Below, one piece after another: positions 46,501-56,156 of a stretch of DNA of 64,000 nucleotides; position 1 is the first letter of the stretch; each line of letters opens with the position of its first letter. The notes beneath the pieces are model-generated. The model saw only the letters and a list, made by a program, of their open reading frames with translations, was not told the origin of the DNA and searched no databases. Both the position numbers and the translations under genes were made by a program. Source of the DNA: Strigamia acuminata (taxonomy: Eukaryota > Arthropoda > Chilopoda > Geophilomorpha > Linotaeniidae); assembly GCA_949358305.1 (NCBI GenBank), contig OX442317.1:10234186-10298185 (forward strand). Reading direction: 5' to 3'.

Positions 46501-48482
46501 TTCTGCAACCAATCTAGAGTTCCTTTAGTTGGTTCACGGGATCTTGCGCGTGACAGATTCGCCCCTAAATAATCTGAATCAACCCGCAATTGCTATTGAG
46601 AATATAAGGTTTGCTAAAAATAACAAATAGGCTTTAATGCGCAATGTGTAATAACCATGTCAAATGCACAGTTTGAGTTTGCCATCAAAGATGTTGGGTG
46701 CAAATTGTGGTATAAAGGTGTAGGTTCTCGCTCGTGTTCGCACTAGACGCAACGCAACACACGAGAAAATAAGCCAAACGCAACGGGGTGTCCGTTCAAG
46801 ACTTTACACTAGAAAGCCAATCAAGAGGTCTCCACGAATCCTGGAAATGGATCTATGTACTGTAGATTCATTGCAGCTATCTACTGCAAATATACATTTT
46901 TATTAATTTTACCCAGAAAAAGACAGTTTTAGAGCCGAAAACTCATGTTTATAGACCAACATGAGGAATTTTTTCGCTGTTGCGTTCGTCGATTGTCTTG
47001 CATTGCGTGCAGTGTGTTTTGAGTTAGAAATTCATTGGAGTCGGAGCGGAGCAATCGAGAAATGTGGCTGCTCCAAAATCCAAATGCCCACCATTCAAAA
47101 CAAATTGTGGTTGCTTTATCATATCAGGAATGATTTCATCCACGGTGCCAATGTACATTGCTGAAGCATCGCCCTATTATTCTCGTGGTCAACTAGTAAC
47201 TTTCCACATCCTAATGGTGACGGGAGGACAAGTTATTGGTACGATCATGGCCGGAGCTTTCAGCCACGACCATGAGACAGGTTGGAGGTGCGTTCACTTT
47301 TTTGCTTTTAGCTAATTCTGCACCCACTGCGCATGTTTTAATTGCATTGACCTATTTCTTTTATCGCATCAGTGTAATTCCATTTCAAATGTTAATTAAT
47401 TAATTAATTAATATTTATAATTTGTGTGTAACATCCTTATTCCTTACTATCCCAGGCCTTGCATCTTGTGTAGTTCCTATGTACATAGCAGAAGCATCTA
47501 CTGCAGATTGTCGAGGCACGTTAGTCACAATAAACACACTTTTCATAACGGGAGGCTGTTTTGTAGCTGCAATTGTGTGCGGTCTGTTTGGTTTTGATGA
47601 GACGCGAGGATGGAGGTATGATAACGAAAATACATTTTTTGCACTTGCATTAGAATAGGAAACAATTTTGGGAGTGAGACAAATTGCTTTAGGATTGCAT
47701 TGTTATTGTAGCGTATGAAATTTGCATTTTGTATCTAAAATTAACATTTTTATATCTAGGATTTGCAGTTTTGCACCTACAACTTGATATTTTGCATCTA
47801 GAGCTTTCAATTTTGCACACAAAAATTGCACTTTTTCTACTTCTAACATAAAAATCATTGTGTATTGCTTTACAAACACTGAGAGCATTTTTTTTAAAAA
47901 AAAAACTTTCAGATATATGTTAGGTTTAAGCGGCGTACCTGCTCTTGTCCAGTTCATTGGTTTTTTGGGAATGCCAGAGTCTCCCAGATGGTTAATGTCG
48001 AAAGGGAAAGCCGACCAAGCATTTGTTGTTCTTCAAAGCATGAGAAAAGGGCACACGATAGCAGAAATCAACCAAGAACTGAATGCCATTCGAGAAACCT
48101 GCAAACAAGAATCAAGTGCAAAATCAAAAGAAAACGGTAAATTTACAAAACACATTCAACATTGATTGATTGATTGATTAACCATTTGTATTCCTCCTCT
48201 TACTAGCGAGTACATCGGTATTGATGGCCATATTTCAAACACCGACAGTTCGCCGCGCTCTTATTTTGGGCTGTGCGTTACAGCTGTTCCAGCAACTGGC
48301 AGGAATCAACACTGTTATGTACTACAGCGCACCCATTATCAAAATGGCAGGCGTTACCGACGACTCCGAAGCAATTTGGTTAGCTGCAGCAATATCGGGA
48401 ATCAATTTCTTTTGTACTTTTATTGGACTTTGTTTGGTGGAAAGAATTGGACGCCGCTCGTTGGTTTTGTTCAGCTTAGCCG
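43567..48482 (+). CDS. SLC2A13: SLC2A13-like proton/myo-inositol (sugar porter) transporter, 3' end not found
   Basis: Exons: 43567-43981, then either 47128-47287 (2a) or 47456-47615 (2b), 47913-48136, 48207-48482. This gives 358 residues and an open phase-1 end, covering about eight of the twelve helices of a major-facilitator sugar porter. Motifs: [17 protein letters not shown] in helix 1, DSIGRKTT after helix 2, VPMYIAEAS and [15 protein letters not shown] (exon 2b), [24 protein letters not shown], and ERIGRR. The pattern fits the H+/myo-inositol cotransporter branch, which sits in plasma or internal membranes. Exons 2a and 2b have the same length and phases and encode the same region. The large extracellular loop and helices 9-12 of this family are not seen before the next gene begins. 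The start lies at CACAATGGC; no signal peptide is expected. Confidence 0.85.
43982..47127 (+). other. Intron 1 of the transporter gene (3.1 kb)
   Basis: Contains an inverted-repeat element at 45808-46128 (CGAGGGGTACGACATA left, TATGTCGGACCCCTCG right) with internal GGGAATCTCTGGGAATC repeats. Other parts show no exon or gene; the ORFs at 44938-45153 and 46961-47164 lack signatures. Confidence 0.6.
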
Positions 48483-49166
48483 GTAAGTGCCTTTTCAAGC
48501 TCATTACATTACCGGTAGTAACAACGAAAAGCTCAAAAGTAAGCTAGCAACAAAGAGAGAGAGAGAAGCGAAAAGTTGAATTCGATCAAATCATACTTTC
48601 TTCTTGAATACTTTTTGGGCTTGAAAATACGCGATACGCAAACACTCCTTCTCAACTTTTTCAACTTCCCAGCTCAATGAAACAGGCTATTGTTTTATAA
48701 GACTTGTGACGAACTCCCATTGACTCTTGACCTGTCCAACAGTTATTGCATAGTGGCTAGCAATGAACAAGAGAAAAATAATTTGAAAAACAGGACATTG
48801 ATTACAAATAGCAACTCAATGGCTAAGTTTCGGACAGAGCTTCATTCTAAGTTTCTGCACAAGTTTTCAACTCTGTTCTGGCCAATTCAAATATAATTAG
48901 CATTAAATCTACTCTATATTTTATGTTGATGTTGATTATGAATTTGAAGTGGTTAAAGGTCAAGTGCACTGACAAGTCAGTGGTGCTTCACTACAAACCT
49001 TATTCCGGGTCATGATCGTGACACAAAGTTCTTTTTGCCAACGATCTAACAACGTGTGGCGAAAAACGTGCATCGTGCGTTGTTATGTTATGCGTTCGTT
49101 TCGCCTCGCCTGTATAAAGAAATTGTTCGAGACTTTCATCATTCGCATCTTACGTACTTAGCCGAC
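48483..49166 (+). other. Gap between the last transporter exon and the LRR gene
   Basis: Begins as an intron with GTAAGT. No hydrophobic exon was found. The frame at 48690-48896 is polar and does not resemble the missing transporter part. Either the transporter continues beyond the window with the LRR gene inside its intron, or its 3' end is lost. Confidence 0.5.
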
Positions 49167-49475
49167 ATGTCACGCAGGAAACCAGCACCCAGTCTGAACG
49201 ATTTGTGTTTAAACGTGGCGACTGCTCAGTTTGAAGAGATACAAGATCAACTGGCAAATGCACCGTCCAGATTTCTTGCAAAAATATTCGATCGTCTGTG
49301 TCAGAAATTTGATGATTCGTCTCGGTTTTTACGGTCAAAGATTTTCATTTATTCCGGCGTTTTGTCACTACACCATCTGGCGGTTTTTGATTTGCCCACC
49401 ATTCCTCTACTCGATGAAATAGGACATGTTTGTATAAACCTTGTGCATCTCAACTTGGAAAGAGAGTACCAAGTG
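49167..49475 (+). pseudogene. LRR protein gene, 5' part, interrupted by an LTR element
   Basis: Starts at the ATG at 49167 (MSRRKPAPSLNDLCLNVATA). The frame is open further upstream, but only with GTG codons. The first 103 residues hold a helical N-terminal segment (SLNDLCLN...QFEEI...PSRFLAKIFDRL) and the first leucine-rich repeats (LHHLAVFDLP, LVHLNLE). Such heads are common in arthropod LRR proteins related to the F-box/ZYG11 type, but the exact family is not recognised. The LTR element cuts between codons 103 and 104. The reading frame resumes in register at 62644, so the gene was probably intact until recently. In this haplotype it should be disabled. Confidence 0.8.
49472..49475. repeat. 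Target-site duplication AGTG, left copy
   Basis: AGTG precedes the first LTR base and recurs at 62640-62643 directly after the second LTR, where it serves again as host coding sequence. A 4-bp duplication fits Ty3/gypsy-type integration (4-6 bp in that group). Confidence 0.9.
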
Positions 49476-50654
49476 TGTTGCGATCTCAATTGTTCACTTC
49501 ATTTGTGGAGAGGTTTTTCTACCACGTTTTTAAGACATTATTTATATTTTAACCGTAATCATTAGAATTGTGTTTTTTGCCGTGCACCTGTTGCGCTTTT
49601 GGGCAATTGTCCCAGAAGCTGTAACGGCTGCCCTGGCATTTTGAGCCCTGGATTGGGGCGTTGCTAAGACAATCCCCAAATTTTGCACCGTTGCTAGGGC
49701 TGAAGCGTGCCTTGGCACACGCCACGCCTGCGCACTGGCCGTTTTCCGGCCATATTCCGGGTAATAATTCGAATTATTACTCACTCTTTGCATCACACTC
49801 ATACCGTTCACACCGACACAGCTTTGTTCACAACCAAAAACACTGTTTTGTCCGTGACTCGTGAGTTTTGCCAAGTTTCAACTCGATTTGTTTGAACCAA
49901 CGTTCAAACGAATCACTTTCCGAGCCGCGAAGACGACGCACGACGGCCCAAACCACCGTCGTTCCCGCCGCCGCCCGAAGACCAACGCGCCCACGCCGTT
50001 GAAGATCGACGCCAGCCAGCCGCCGAGGATTGCAGAGCCATCGTCGCCGCTCCTCGACCTGTTGACGACGATTCCGATTCAGATTGCAGCGGATCTCCAG
50101 TCAGGTTTTAACGATCGGCGGTACCCGCCGTTTGACTACTTGTCTCCAACGGAAATCTCCCGTTGCAATCTAGGGTTTAACCCAAGATTTCCCGTCTTGT
50201 CAGGCTTAACAGCCGACACTCTTTGTGAAGTCTTTCGGCTTCACACTTCCTTTCTCACTTCGCAGAATTTGCGCGGCGACGAGTCGCCATTTCTGCACTG
50301 CTTTTTCCCGCCCGAAGGAGTCCCGCGCTGCTTCGAGCACGTCGCCTTCTACGCCGACGATCTTATCCTCATAGAACCCATCTTATTAACATTCTCTTCA
50401 ATAGAACCTGTACTTAACGCTCAATAAATTGATTAACTGTTTGATTTAAAATAACTAAATTAGCCCTTATTCGAGATCAAATCCCTAGACACCGACTTAA
50501 CGGCTAACCCACCCGATAGAAGACCTATAAACGGCATTCAACTGCTTCCACAGGTGAACGCCGGGATCTCTTGCAATTGGAAAAATCCCATAGTGACTAA
50601 ATATAAATTTAGTGTTGTTGAGAAAAGTCAATTGGAACCATCAGGAACGCAACA
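49476..50654 (+). repeat. 5' LTR (1,179 bp)
   Basis: Starts TGTTGCG and ends CGCAACA, a 7-bp inverted terminal match. It holds a perfect 20-bp palindrome, GTAATAATTCGAATTATTAC, at 49761-49780, and AATAAA at 50424-50429, which probably marks the R region. A GC-rich middle (49900-50350) leaves a 188-codon frame (49861-50427) with no ATG. A donor-like CAG/GTGAAC lies at 50551-50556. No ATG occurs on the plus strand anywhere in it. Confidence 0.95.
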
Positions 50655-50656
50655 CT

Positions 50657-50674
50657 TGGGGGCCCGTCCGGGAT
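50657..50674 (+). other. Primer-binding site, complementary to tRNA-Pro 3' end
   Basis: TGGGGGCCCGTCCGGGAT, two bases after the LTR, matches the classical proline-tRNA primer site of retroviruses at 17 of 18 positions (C for T at position 8). The single change may reflect the host's own tRNA-Pro. It lies where reverse transcription of the minus strand would start. Confidence 0.9.
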
Positions 50675-50745
50675 AACCAATTGTTTAAAATTAGAATTTA
50701 TTCCTACTTTCCTATCATCTTTCTCTCTTATCTGTCTAACTCAGT

Positions 50746-53349
50746 ATGTCAAACTCAGAAGGAGAAATTCCTATTGATGATGAAGGAGTACAGACTCGTA
50801 CAAAAACGGGCGCTAAGCGCCGTAGATCGGGTCGTCCTCGAACGGCGCGTAATAGTCTAACGGCTCAACATTTAGCCGAAACTATTGACGCTGTTGCCGC
50901 CGAGGGTGCCACGACTAAGGAAGTTGGAACAGTCGGCGAAGAACGCGAAGAAGCGATTTCCGCTGGACCAACGAACTGGGGTGATTCTTCCATGGATTTG
51001 GACAACATCGAGATTCCTGATACGCAACCGGTGGGTTACAAGGAACTTCTGGATCGAGCAATTCTCCAGGGGGTACAAGTGACTGATCAGATGACGATTA
51101 TGGAAATTTACGAAGCCATGTCCGCTCATGAAAGAAAACGCCTGGTCGATCATATGAACGAGCAGATGGCTGCTGTTACTCGAAAAATGAACTCAGCGTC
51201 TCAAGCCAAGGAAGCTGCTGAAAAATCGAATCAAGCTTTGCGAGAGATAAACGCTCAGTACCGTCACAGTGAAGAAAAACTGAAAAAACAATCGGACGAA
51301 CTGGAGCGCCAACGCATGGAATTCGATGCTCGAAAGAAACATTTGTCTAAAAAAGAGACTGAAGTTTTCAAAAGGGAACAGGAGATTGCTTGGGATTCCA
51401 TAAAACAACAGGAATCATCTAATGAAGAACTCCGTAGACAAATGGCAGCCGCCGACAAAAAAGCTCAAGAAACTGAAGATGAGCTACGGCGAGCCAAATT
51501 GCTGAAAGAACAAGAGGAATTTGAGGAGGAACAAGAACGAATACGTGTTGCTGAATTCGCCTCACAACAGAAAGGTCCAGCCGCCAAAGTGAAAAAGAAA
51601 GTCGTGCGGCTAGAAGATTCTGCAACCGACGATTCGTCTCAAACATCAAGTGAAGATGAGCGACAGTCGCGCAAAAGAAGATGTTCCGATGCTGAGGGGC
51701 CTACATCAAAAAAGAACGGCGCTTCAGATGCCGAAATTTTCACTAATAGCGACAAACTCATGACCATGATGGATGAAAGAAATCGTATGAAGATACAAAA
51801 CGATTCGCATCGACCCAACGATAATTATGACCAGTCTGGAAGTCGGAGTGCGTCTCCAGACCCCGAAGATCGCGATAAGGGGGATGAGCGTCAGAAATAC
51901 GACAATGTACCTCCGCCACGAGGGTCGAAGGACGAATCCCTTTCGGAAGGCGAAAAATCTACTCGATCTGAAACGCGGAAAGAACGAAAGAGTCGTTCAA
52001 GGACGAAATCCAGAAGATCTCGGTCCAGCGATGAACGTTATTACACCGCTGAACAGATCGACGCGATGTTTCAAAAACAAGCGCAGTCAGCAAGTCGAAC
52101 CACACGGCTAGCAGAGTTACGCAAATTCGACTTGAAGCGCAAAATTGCGAAATACACCACTGATAAGTGGCGGCATAAAATTGCCGATGTGAAAACAATT
52201 CGATGGGATCGATTAGTCCCTGATCGTTTTAATGGAGAATTCCAAATGGGATCAACCTTTTTGGAAGAAATTACCAGAATGGCTCGACTAAATGGTATAA
52301 CACCTCAAGATACTTTGGAGAAGTTAGTCCCAAAATCATTGGTGGCACGCGCCGAAAATTGGTTCGTCGAACGAGAATTCGTGCACTGGAATCAATTTGT
52401 AGAAGCGTTCATGCGAGAATACGCTGAACCCACTGAAGACATTTATCAATTATGGGACAATTTAGCTCAATCAGCGGGAGAAGACATTCGTTCCTATCTC
52501 CGCCGAACCGAAGATTTGTTGTCATCATTACCAACGCCATCTACTGACCATGATGTGGACAGAAAATTTCGAAAGGCGATGACACCATATTCCCGAAGTA
52601 TTCTGCAAAATGTTGATGCACCGCCAGTCGGATCATTCAAAGAACTCTCCCAATTTTTAAGGGATAATGACCTGAGAATCGAAGAAAAGTATAATGAATA
52701 TTTGACTCCGGAGGAGACTGCAGCTATTAAGAAACGGCAGTTACGCATTAAAGAATATGTGAAAGAAGCTAGACTTGGACAAACTCCTTTAATGCAACCC
52801 CGAGATCGAGGGGATTACTTTGCGGAGAAGACGGATAAAACTACAAGTGCCGGACCTCCGAACCCTCACAAACTACCCAAAAATTCTCGAGCTTACGCGA
52901 ATCTTGCCTTGTCGGAAGACAGCACTGATGTAGTCGAAGATGACGACCCAGGGCTAGACCCTTTAGTTGAGAATGCTATTGTATTACTCGCGAAGCATGT
53001 CACTGAGAATAAATTCAGACCAAAAATGGTTGGTAAAAACGTTACTTTTAATACAGCAAACCTTAATACAGATGCTCGATCAAAATCACCTTTGCCGCTA
53101 CCCATCAAGCCCGAAGTGATTCCGGATACTGAAAAGGAATCGGCTACAGACAAAAAAGCCGTAGAACCTCGTTCAAAGTCGCCCACTTCAGGAAACGGCC
53201 CTAGGCGCAAATCGCCAGAAACCGATCCGTGCCATAGATGTGGAAAGTTGGGGCATTGGTCGAATCAGTGTCCTGATAGAAGTCCAGTAGCTGCCGAGAT
53301 AGAAGGTCTTGTCAGCAAGTTGGGGGAACTGCTCCGAAAAAACTTGTGA
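50746..53349 (+). CDS. gag: Gag polyprotein of the LTR element (867 aa)
   Basis: The structural protein that would form the particle and bind the RNA. Residues about 140-285 are a long charged coiled coil; 290-440 are Ser/Arg/Glu-rich and probably disordered; about 480-665 form a capsid-like region of the retrotransposon Gag type (RFNGEF, AENWFVEREF, YAEPTEDIYQLWDNLAQ, ...EDIRSYLRRTEDL). A CCHC zinc knuckle follows: C829, C832, H837, C842. At 867 residues it is about twice the usual Ty3 Gag because of the coiled-coil and RS-like N-terminal half. The start is the first ATG of the element. The last codons carry the frameshift site into pol. Confidence 0.92.
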   Translation: MSNSEGEIPIDDEGVQTRTKTGAKRRRSGRPRTARNSLTAQHLAETIDAVAAEGATTKEVGTVGEEREEAISAGPTNWGDSSMDLDNIEIPDTQPVGYKELLDRAILQGVQVTDQMTIMEIYEAMSAHERKRLVDHMNEQMAAVTRKMNSASQAKEAAEKSNQALREINAQYRHSEEKLKKQSDELERQRMEFDARKKHLSKKETEVFKREQEIAWDSIKQQESSNEELRRQMAAADKKAQETEDELRRAKLLKEQEEFEEEQERIRVAEFASQQKGPAAKVKKKVVRLEDSATDDSSQTSSEDERQSRKRRCSDAEGPTSKKNGASDAEIFTNSDKLMTMMDERNRMKIQNDSHRPNDNYDQSGSRSASPDPEDRDKGDERQKYDNVPPPRGSKDESLSEGEKSTRSETRKERKSRSRTKSRRSRSSDERYYTAEQIDAMFQKQAQSASRTTRLAELRKFDLKRKIAKYTTDKWRHKIADVKTIRWDRLVPDRFNGEFQMGSTFLEEITRMARLNGITPQDTLEKLVPKSLVARAENWFVEREFVHWNQFVEAFMREYAEPTEDIYQLWDNLAQSAGEDIRSYLRRTEDLLSSLPTPSTDHDVDRKFRKAMTPYSRSILQNVDAPPVGSFKELSQFLRDNDLRIEEKYNEYLTPEETAAIKKRQLRIKEYVKEARLGQTPLMQPRDRGDYFAEKTDKTTSAGPPNPHKLPKNSRAYANLALSEDSTDVVEDDDPGLDPLVENAIVLLAKHVTENKFRPKMVGKNVTFNTANLNTDARSKSPLPLPIKPEVIPDTEKESATDKKAVEPRSKSPTSGNGPRRKSPETDPCHRCGKLGHWSNQCPDRSPVAAEIEGLVSKLGELLRKNL

Positions 53350-53387
53350 GCGCGGGTTTGGCAGCGAATACGCTGAAACTCGCGCCC
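53337..53387 (+). promoter_or_regulatory. -1 ribosomal frameshift signal at the gag-pol junction
   Basis: The heptamer A-AAA-AAC (53337-53343) is in the correct register relative to gag (CGA AAA AAC TTG TGA) and lies one codon before the gag stop. Six bases further on, 53350-53356 (GCGCGGG) can pair with 53379-53385 (CTCGCGC, one G-U), and the loop holds a second perfect stem, CAGCG (53362-53366) with CGCTG (53371-53375). Slipping back one base enters exactly the pol frame. This is a canonical arrangement of slippery site, spacer and structured stem. Confidence 0.88.
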
Positions 53388-56156
53388 GTTGCCTCGGAAA
53401 CAATTAAGGAGATAGACGCCGACGTTTGTCCCAAGATTGAAGTAACCCATGATTACCGTGAACCATTGGATAAAAACTATTTAGACTACTGGGATTCAGT
53501 AGATAAAAAACATTTGATGGTAGCTCAGTTTAAACCATGTGACCTGAAATTTCCTAAAGTTGACCTTACTAAACTTAACGAAGTATTGGCCGAAAAAACG
53601 GCCGACAAACGATACTTTCAATATCACGTTAGGAAAGCGTTACAGTGCTACCCCAAACCAAGTAAAAACTGGATGGATAAACTTTGGGAAAAATTCCGTC
53701 CCAAGTCGAGAGAAGTCGATGAAATTGAAGAAATGACTAGAGCTATGGAAAAAGTCGTTCTGTCATATAACGATGAAATGGACGAACTTCCTATTGATTA
53801 TCCTGCCTTAGAACATCGGATACGTAGAGTCACCTGCAATTTGAACATGGAAGATTTTACGGGAATTCCGAAAATACAACTACAGACCATGAAAGGACCA
53901 ATTACTGGATTGTTGGATTCTGGAGCCAATAGAAGCTTTATGGCGGCTTCAGTAATGGAAAATCTGAAATTAGAAAAAGAATTACAGTACATCTCGCCAA
54001 GTCTCTGTATTGGAACGGCTGGCAAAGATATTCAACCAGTCGGAACCCTGTTGCTGTCATTTCGATGGACACATGGAGTCCTTGTGCATCCTTTCATAGT
54101 TATTGAACACCGTTTCCCGATGATTTTACTGGGAAATGATTTCATGAAGCGGCTAAGCATACAGCCGAATCCGAAAACGTTGTCATGGAATTTTATTACT
54201 CCATTGACCGAAACTCTACCGTATATACCACAGTCAGTTTTGGACAGATATAAAACCAAAATTGAAGAATTACCGCCAGACAATGCTACGTTTGTATGTC
54301 ATGAAGGAATTTTGGCTGGCGCAGCTACTCTGAAAATGGGAGATGATATCACCAAAATGGTGAATGATGCCAATCTGACATTGGAGCAAGGACTCTCATT
54401 GGCGGAAGTATTAAAGAGACGACAGAGAATTCTATCAAGAGTTCCTGGACGTACACACATAGTGCAGCACGATATCAAGCTGACAACTGATAAACCGATA
54501 AGGGTACCATTTAAAAGTTATAACCCTCAGAAAAGGGAAATAATTCGGCAAATCTGTCAGGATATGGTAGACAAGGGAATTGCTGTGCCTGCCACTGGAG
54601 ATTATGCCATGCGAATTGTTTTAGTGGTCAAACCGGGGGCCGAACCACGCCTCTGTGTAGATTATCGGCCATTAAACGAACATACAGAATATGATCCTCC
54701 TCAGATGCCGACGATCGAGGAAATTTTGAGAGAAATCGGTTCATTTGAGTGGGTTACCACGATCGACTTGACAAAAGGCTATTGGCAGATAGGTTTGACC
54801 CCGTCTGCACAGCCGAAAACGGCTTTTTGGAGCCCTATAGGCCGATTGATGTTTTTAGTTATGGCATTTGGACTGAAAAATGCGCCGACTAGTTTCCAAC
54901 GTTTAATTGAGAAAGTCCTCGATGAGATGTATAGGCGACAAGCTTGGGCGTACCTGGACGATATCATAACTGTTTCAAAGACATATGAAGAGCATTTAAT
55001 CAATGTCGACAAAATTTTAGGAAAATTAGAACAAGCTAATTTGTGTGTCAACCCGGATAAGTCGAAATTCTGTAGAAAAGAATTGATTTTTCTTGGGTAC
55101 AAATTAGGAACCGGCGGACTCGCCGTTGACCCCAAGAAGTTGGATGCAATTACGAAATTTCCAACCCCAACCAATTTAAAAGAACTTCAGCGTTTTTTGG
55201 GGATGGTTAACTTTTTCCATCGACTTCTAAAAAATTTGTCGGTCATGGCAGAGCCGTTAAGGCCCTTATTGAAAAAGGATATGGATTTCAATTGGCATCC
55301 CAGTCATCAAGAGGCTTTTGAAAAAATTAAAAAAGCCCTCACTGATTCAGGAACAATGGCCATGCCAGATCTGTATCGACCTTTCGTAATTCATACGGAC
55401 GCCAGTCGTCAAGGATTGGGCGCCGCATTGATGCAAATCCAACCTGAAAGGGGTGGACAAGAAGAACTACCGTGCGTTTATTCAAGCCGTAGCTTGCAGC
55501 CGGCTGAAGTAAATTACACGGCTACTGAATTAGAGTGTTTGGCCGTTGTTTGGGCGCTGAGAAAATATCGCCCTTACATCGAATTTACTAAATTCACCGT
55601 TCAAACGGATCATCAGGCCTTGAAATGGCTAATGTCTCTGGAAGAACCGGCAGGACGTCTGGCGCGATGGCAACTCGAATTAATGGCGTATACATTTGAA
55701 ATCCAGTATATTAAAGGGCCGTTAAACGTATTGGCCGATGCTTTGTCTCGAGCTCCTGTCTGCACGCCCGAAGAAGATAACGTAGACGGTGAAGATGACG
55801 ATTTATTGGCGTATTGTCCATCGCCATATCGACACTGGAAGCTGGGGGGACCAAATCAGCTTCCCACATCGGAAGTTGTTGAAGACGAGAGAATAATCAA
55901 TTTTTGGTCACATGCTTACGATCCTCCTGATATTGAATCCGATGAAAAAATTCATCTCATGATGACTCAAGAGTTTGAATTCCCGTCGTCAAATGTCCTC
56001 GTCCACGCTTTTGCAGCCAACGTTGTGAAGAAATTAGAATGTGAGCCACCTACAAGAGAAGAAATTATTGTTGGGCAAAAACGAGATAAGGAATGCCAAA
56101 AATTCGAAATTTCCTGCTCAATGGCTGTTACCCTCCTGAACTTAAGCACGCGATGA
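53343..56156 (+). CDS. pol: Pol N-terminal part: protease, reverse transcriptase, RNase H
   Basis: Entered by frameshift rather than from its own ATG (the frame opens at GTG near 53346). Counting from 53346: a linker with no clear domain, then an aspartic protease with LLDSGA (D191). The reverse transcriptase begins around residue 380, with LCVDYRPLNEHT, TIDLTKGYWQI, AFGLKNAPTSFQ, the catalytic YLDD (536-539) and FLGMVNFFHRL. RNase H carries HTDASRQGLGAAL (D685), ELECLAVVWALRKY, TDHQALKWL and VLADALSR. All catalytic residues seen are intact. It ends about 100 residues after RNase H, where the frame changes to the integrase ORF by -1 inside an A5 run. Confidence 0.93.
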   Translation, partial: LVSAGLAANTLKLAPVASETIKEIDADVCPKIEVTHDYREPLDKNYLDYWDSVDKKHLMVAQFKPCDLKFPKVDLTKLNEVLAEKTADKRYFQYHVRKALQCYPKPSKNWMDKLWEKFRPKSREVDEIEEMTRAMEKVVLSYNDEMDELPIDYPALEHRIRRVTCNLNMEDFTGIPKIQLQTMKGPITGLLDSGANRSFMAASVMENLKLEKELQYISPSLCIGTAGKDIQPVGTLLLSFRWTHGVLVHPFIVIEHRFPMILLGNDFMKRLSIQPNPKTLSWNFITPLTETLPYIPQSVLDRYKTKIEELPPDNATFVCHEGILAGAATLKMGDDITKMVNDANLTLEQGLSLAEVLKRRQRILSRVPGRTHIVQHDIKLTTDKPIRVPFKSYNPQKREIIRQICQDMVDKGIAVPATGDYAMRIVLVVKPGAEPRLCVDYRPLNEHTEYDPPQMPTIEEILREIGSFEWVTTIDLTKGYWQIGLTPSAQPKTAFWSPIGRLMFLVMAFGLKNAPTSFQRLIEKVLDEMYRRQAWAYLDDIITVSKTYEEHLINVDKILGKLEQANLCVNPDKSKFCRKELIFLGYKLGTGGLAVDPKKLDAITKFPTPTNLKELQRFLGMVNFFHRLLKNLSVMAEPLRPLLKKDMDFNWHPSHQEAFEKIKKALTDSGTMAMPDLYRPFVIHTDASRQGLGAALMQIQPERGGQEELPCVYSSRSLQPAEVNYTATELECLAVVWALRKYRPYIEFTKFTVQTDHQALKWLMSLEEPAGRLARWQLELMAYTFEIQYIKGPLNVLADALSRAPVCTPEEDNVDGEDDDLLAYCPSPYRHWKLGGPNQLPTSEVVEDERIINFWSHAYDPPDIESDEKIHLMMTQEFEFPSSNVLVHAFAANVVKKLECEPPTREEIIVGQKRDKECQKFEISCSMAVTLLNLSTR

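Noticed and set aside
48690-48896. 68-codon frame as the missing transporter exon
   Set aside because: It is polar, has no membrane helix, and does not resemble the Cys-rich loop expected in this family.
49542-49874. 110-codon minus-strand frame in the LTR (also 61527-61859)
   Set aside because: Antisense to the LTR, no recognisable domain, duplicated only because the LTR is.
49861-50427. 188-codon frame in the LTR, repeated at 61846-62412
   Set aside because: It opens at GTG after a TGA, has no ATG at all, and lies in regulatory/leader sequence; its openness reflects GC-rich, ATG-free sequence.
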